A stretch of 8,283 bases of DNA from UBA4459 sp036351335. Its GTDB lineage: Bacteria; Bacteroidota; Bacteroidia; Bacteroidales; F082. The stretch lies in contig JAZBOW010000176.1 in the NCBI GenBank assembly GCA_036351335.1, positions 1 through 8,283 on the forward strand. Direction: 5' to 3'. How positions within the stretch are numbered: the first letter of the stretch is position 1; the number at the start of each line of letters is the position of its first letter. The position numbers and the translations under genes were made by a program. Of this stretch, positions 7,264-8,283 are shown in pieces. The notes under the pieces are model-generated. The model did not search any database. It saw only the letters and a program-made list of their open reading frames with translations, and was not told the DNA's origin.

Positions 7264-7293
7264 ATGAAAGGCTTCAAATTAACGTGAAAACAT
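7264..7293. repeat. Imperfect repeat of intergenic segments at 5255-5265 and 5305-5334
   Basis: ATGAAAGGCTT (7264-7274) is identical to 5255-5265. GGCTTCAAAT (7270-7279) and TGAAAACAT (7285-7293) are identical to 5305-5314 and 5326-5334, with TTAAC between the blocks in both places and different small gaps. The two sites are about 2 kb apart, both in noncoding DNA upstream of promoters. The blocks are short and AT-rich, so chance is a real alternative. Confidence 0.3.
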
Positions 7294-7322
7294 TTAGATG
7301 TTTTGTAATCAAGGGGAGAAGA

Positions 7323-7344
7323 AGCCATTCAATATTGAGTGGCT
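7323..7344. promoter_or_regulatory. 22-bp near-perfect palindrome overlapping the DUF1289 promoter (candidate operator)
   Basis: AGCCA (7323-7327) and TGGCT (7340-7344) flank a perfect 10-bp palindrome, TCAATATTGA (7329-7338); only the pair 7328/7339 (T and G) is mismatched. It ends 4 bp before the -7 box, and so covers the -33 region where a dimeric regulator could block or recruit polymerase. As RNA it would form a hairpin followed by a weak T-run (7351-7355), so a second terminator for the upstream gene is an alternative reading. Confidence 0.45.
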
Positions 7345-7348
7345 TTCG

Positions 7349-7356
7349 TATTTTTG
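7349..7356 (+). promoter_or_regulatory. -7 box of the DUF1289 gene promoter
   Basis: TATTTTTG is an exact match to the Bacteroidota -7 element TAnnTTTG. The expected start is near 7362-7364, about 24 bases before the ATG at 7387. The -33 region has no good TTTG (only CATT at 7326-7329), consistent with a weak or regulated promoter. Its position also argues against the earlier in-frame GTG at 7339. Confidence 0.6.
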
Positions 7357-7386
7357 CAAATTCTTTTTGAAAAAACGCACTTTTTT

Positions 7387-7584
7387 ATGACTAAGATCAC
7401 ATCCCCTTGTATGAAAATATGTTTCCGCGATTCGCAGGATGTTTGCTTCGGTTGCAGGCGAACCGGAGAAGAAATCGGAAACTGGTCAAAATACACCGAC
7501 GAAGAAAGGAAGGCCATTCTTGAAAAAATCAACCATAGGACGAACGTCGCTGGTGAAATGCCTCCTGGCAATTTTCTGCGATAG
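7387..7584 (+). CDS. DUF1289 family four-cysteine small protein
   Basis: From the ATG at 7387 this encodes 65 residues matching the DUF1289 pattern: SPCMKICFRD (6-15), CFGCRRTGEEIGNW (20-33), then ERKAILEKINHR (40-51). The four cysteines C8, C12, C20 and C23 are all present and likely bind a metal or an iron-sulfur cluster; the family's biochemical role is not established. The frame also reads back to a GTG at 7339, adding 16 hydrophobic residues, but that start precedes the -7 box and the conserved domain begins just after the ATG, so I choose 7387. The size is normal for the family. No membrane segment or signal peptide is present, so it is cytoplasmic. It stands alone, convergent with the esterase gene 45 bp downstream, and I see no clear terminator in that gap. 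Confidence 0.9.
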   Translation: MTKITSPCMKICFRDSQDVCFGCRRTGEEIGNWSKYTDEERKAILEKINHRTNVAGEMPPGNFLR

Positions 7585-7629
7585 GAATCTGAAAAGGTAT
7601 TTGAAACTATTGGTTTTAATCACCCGCCA

Positions 7630-8283
7630 TCATTCTGCCTTCAATATTTTTACGCTTTGATTACCTAATCTCAAAAGATAAAAACTTGTTGGCAAACCAT
7701 GCAGGTCTATTCGTTGATTTTCTGAATTTATAACACCCTTAAGTAATAACTTGCCTTGTGCTGATCGTATTTCATATTCTTTCGGGCTTAGAAAATTATT
7801 TTCAATAACAATGTATGATCTTGCCGGATTTGGATAAACCCTCAATTTGATATCCTTGGTATTTGTCGTCTCAATTCCTGTAACACCCATTAGACCATTT
7901 ATATCAAATCTCGAAAAGAAGTTCCATATTTCTGCTGAAGCATCAATATCATAGTTGGTTCCTGCTCCTCCAAAATCGCTTCCGGGCCATGTATGTTCGC
8001 CTCCGATTATTCTAAAATGTTCCACATTCACTTCGTTATCACCACCTGAATACACTATGTGTTCCACTGTACTTCCGTCAGTCGGGTCAATATCGGGCAA
8101 TGAAGTTATTGATGGAAGTGCATTGCAATAATTATAATCCACCCAATATTGTAAAACATCTTCAACTGACAATGTCCAAATGGCGCCATTATAAGGAACC
8201 ACGCCGTCTGCCGTACCATGAAATTGTAATATGGGCGTTGGGTGAGAAGGATTGCTATTGTTATATGTTTCTGGGGTCATAGA
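7630..8283 (-). CDS. Secreted PHB-depolymerase/feruloyl-esterase-like hydrolase with T9SS type A sorting domain (C-terminal part)
   Basis: The frame stays open through the right edge, so only the C-terminal 217 residues are visible; the ATG at 8280 is probably internal. Numbering from that Met, HGTADGVVPYNG (21-32) holds the likely catalytic Asp (D25) and GGEHTWPG (93-100) the catalytic His (H96) of an alpha/beta-hydrolase of the esterase/PHB-depolymerase (LpqC, carbohydrate-esterase-1-like) family. The nucleophile GxSxG must lie beyond the window. Residues 145-216 form a T9SS type A sorting domain: VYPNPA (148-153), a beta-sandwich with GKLLLKG, and the end LPTSFYLLRLGNQSVKILK. The usual Gly before the Tyr of the L-x-x-G-x-Y motif is Ser/Phe here. 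The enzyme should therefore be exported through the outer membrane and attached to the surface or released, where it could cleave ester bonds in polymers such as polyhydroxyalkanoate or acylated or feruloylated polysaccharide. The substrate is not determinable from this part. Confidence 0.9.
   Translation of the reverse strand, partial: SMTPETYNNSNPSHPTPILQFHGTADGVVPYNGAIWTLSVEDVLQYWVDYNYCNALPSITSLPDIDPTDGSTVEHIVYSGGDNEVNVEHFRIIGGEHTWPGSDFGGAGTNYDIDASAEIWNFFSRFDINGLMGVTGIETTNTKDIKLRVYPNPARSYIVIENNFLSPKEYEIRSAQGKLLLKGVINSENQRIDLHGLPTSFYLLRLGNQSVKILKAE

Noticed and set aside
7339..7386. Longer form of the DUF1289 protein starting at GTG 7339
   Set aside because: The extra 16 residues precede the conserved domain, the GTG lies before an exact -7 promoter box at 7349-7356 and inside the palindrome, and the ATG at 7387 gives the normal family size.
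7329..7571. 80-codon minus-strand frame opposite the DUF1289 gene
   Set aside because: It is fully antisense to a recognised gene, shows no family resemblance, and has no promoter of its own.

Overview
The window looks like chromosomal DNA from a member of the Bacteroidota, probably a free-living, T9SS-bearing member. Several signals agree. There is a 1235-residue TonB-dependent receptor with an N-terminal carboxypeptidase-regulatory-like domain. A secreted esterase ends in a T9SS type A sorting domain (VYPNPA). Promoters carry the Bacteroidota -7 box TAnnTTTG, seen exactly before the tRNA and before the DUF1289 gene. Starts lack Shine-Dalgarno sequences, and intergenic DNA is AT-rich. I cannot assign an order or genus from sequence alone.

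Layout, left to right. Bases 1-5201 hold three minus-strand genes, transcribed right to left: a 151-aa single-pass membrane protein (5201-4746), the TonB-dependent receptor (4642-935), and 33 bp later a large secreted protein of unknown function (901 to beyond the left edge, incomplete). The last two almost certainly form an operon of an outer-membrane receptor plus a secreted, probably surface-located partner. No SusD-like gene is present here. Bases 5414-5610 are a compact tRNA-Asn(GUU) unit with its own promoter and intrinsic terminator. Bases 5737-7222 form a single-gene plus-strand unit: a candidate sigma-54 (-24/-12) promoter, a leader with a hairpin and an 11-codon reading frame, a 442-aa exported protein with a tyrosine/histidine-rich middle and a long basic low-complexity tail, and a strong terminator. 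Bases 7323-7584 hold a near-perfect palindrome overlapping a promoter, followed by a 65-aa four-cysteine DUF1289 protein. Bases 7630-8283 hold, on the minus strand and convergent, the C-terminal part of a secreted PHB-depolymerase/feruloyl-esterase-like hydrolase with a T9SS tag.

The genes do not form one obvious pathway. The common theme is the cell envelope: nutrient receptor, secreted partner, exported basic protein and secreted esterase. I see no mobile element, CRISPR array, defence system or toxin-antitoxin pair. The points most worth following are the sigma-54 promoter in front of the odd exported protein, the palindrome at the DUF1289 promoter, and the uncharacterised partner of the receptor.
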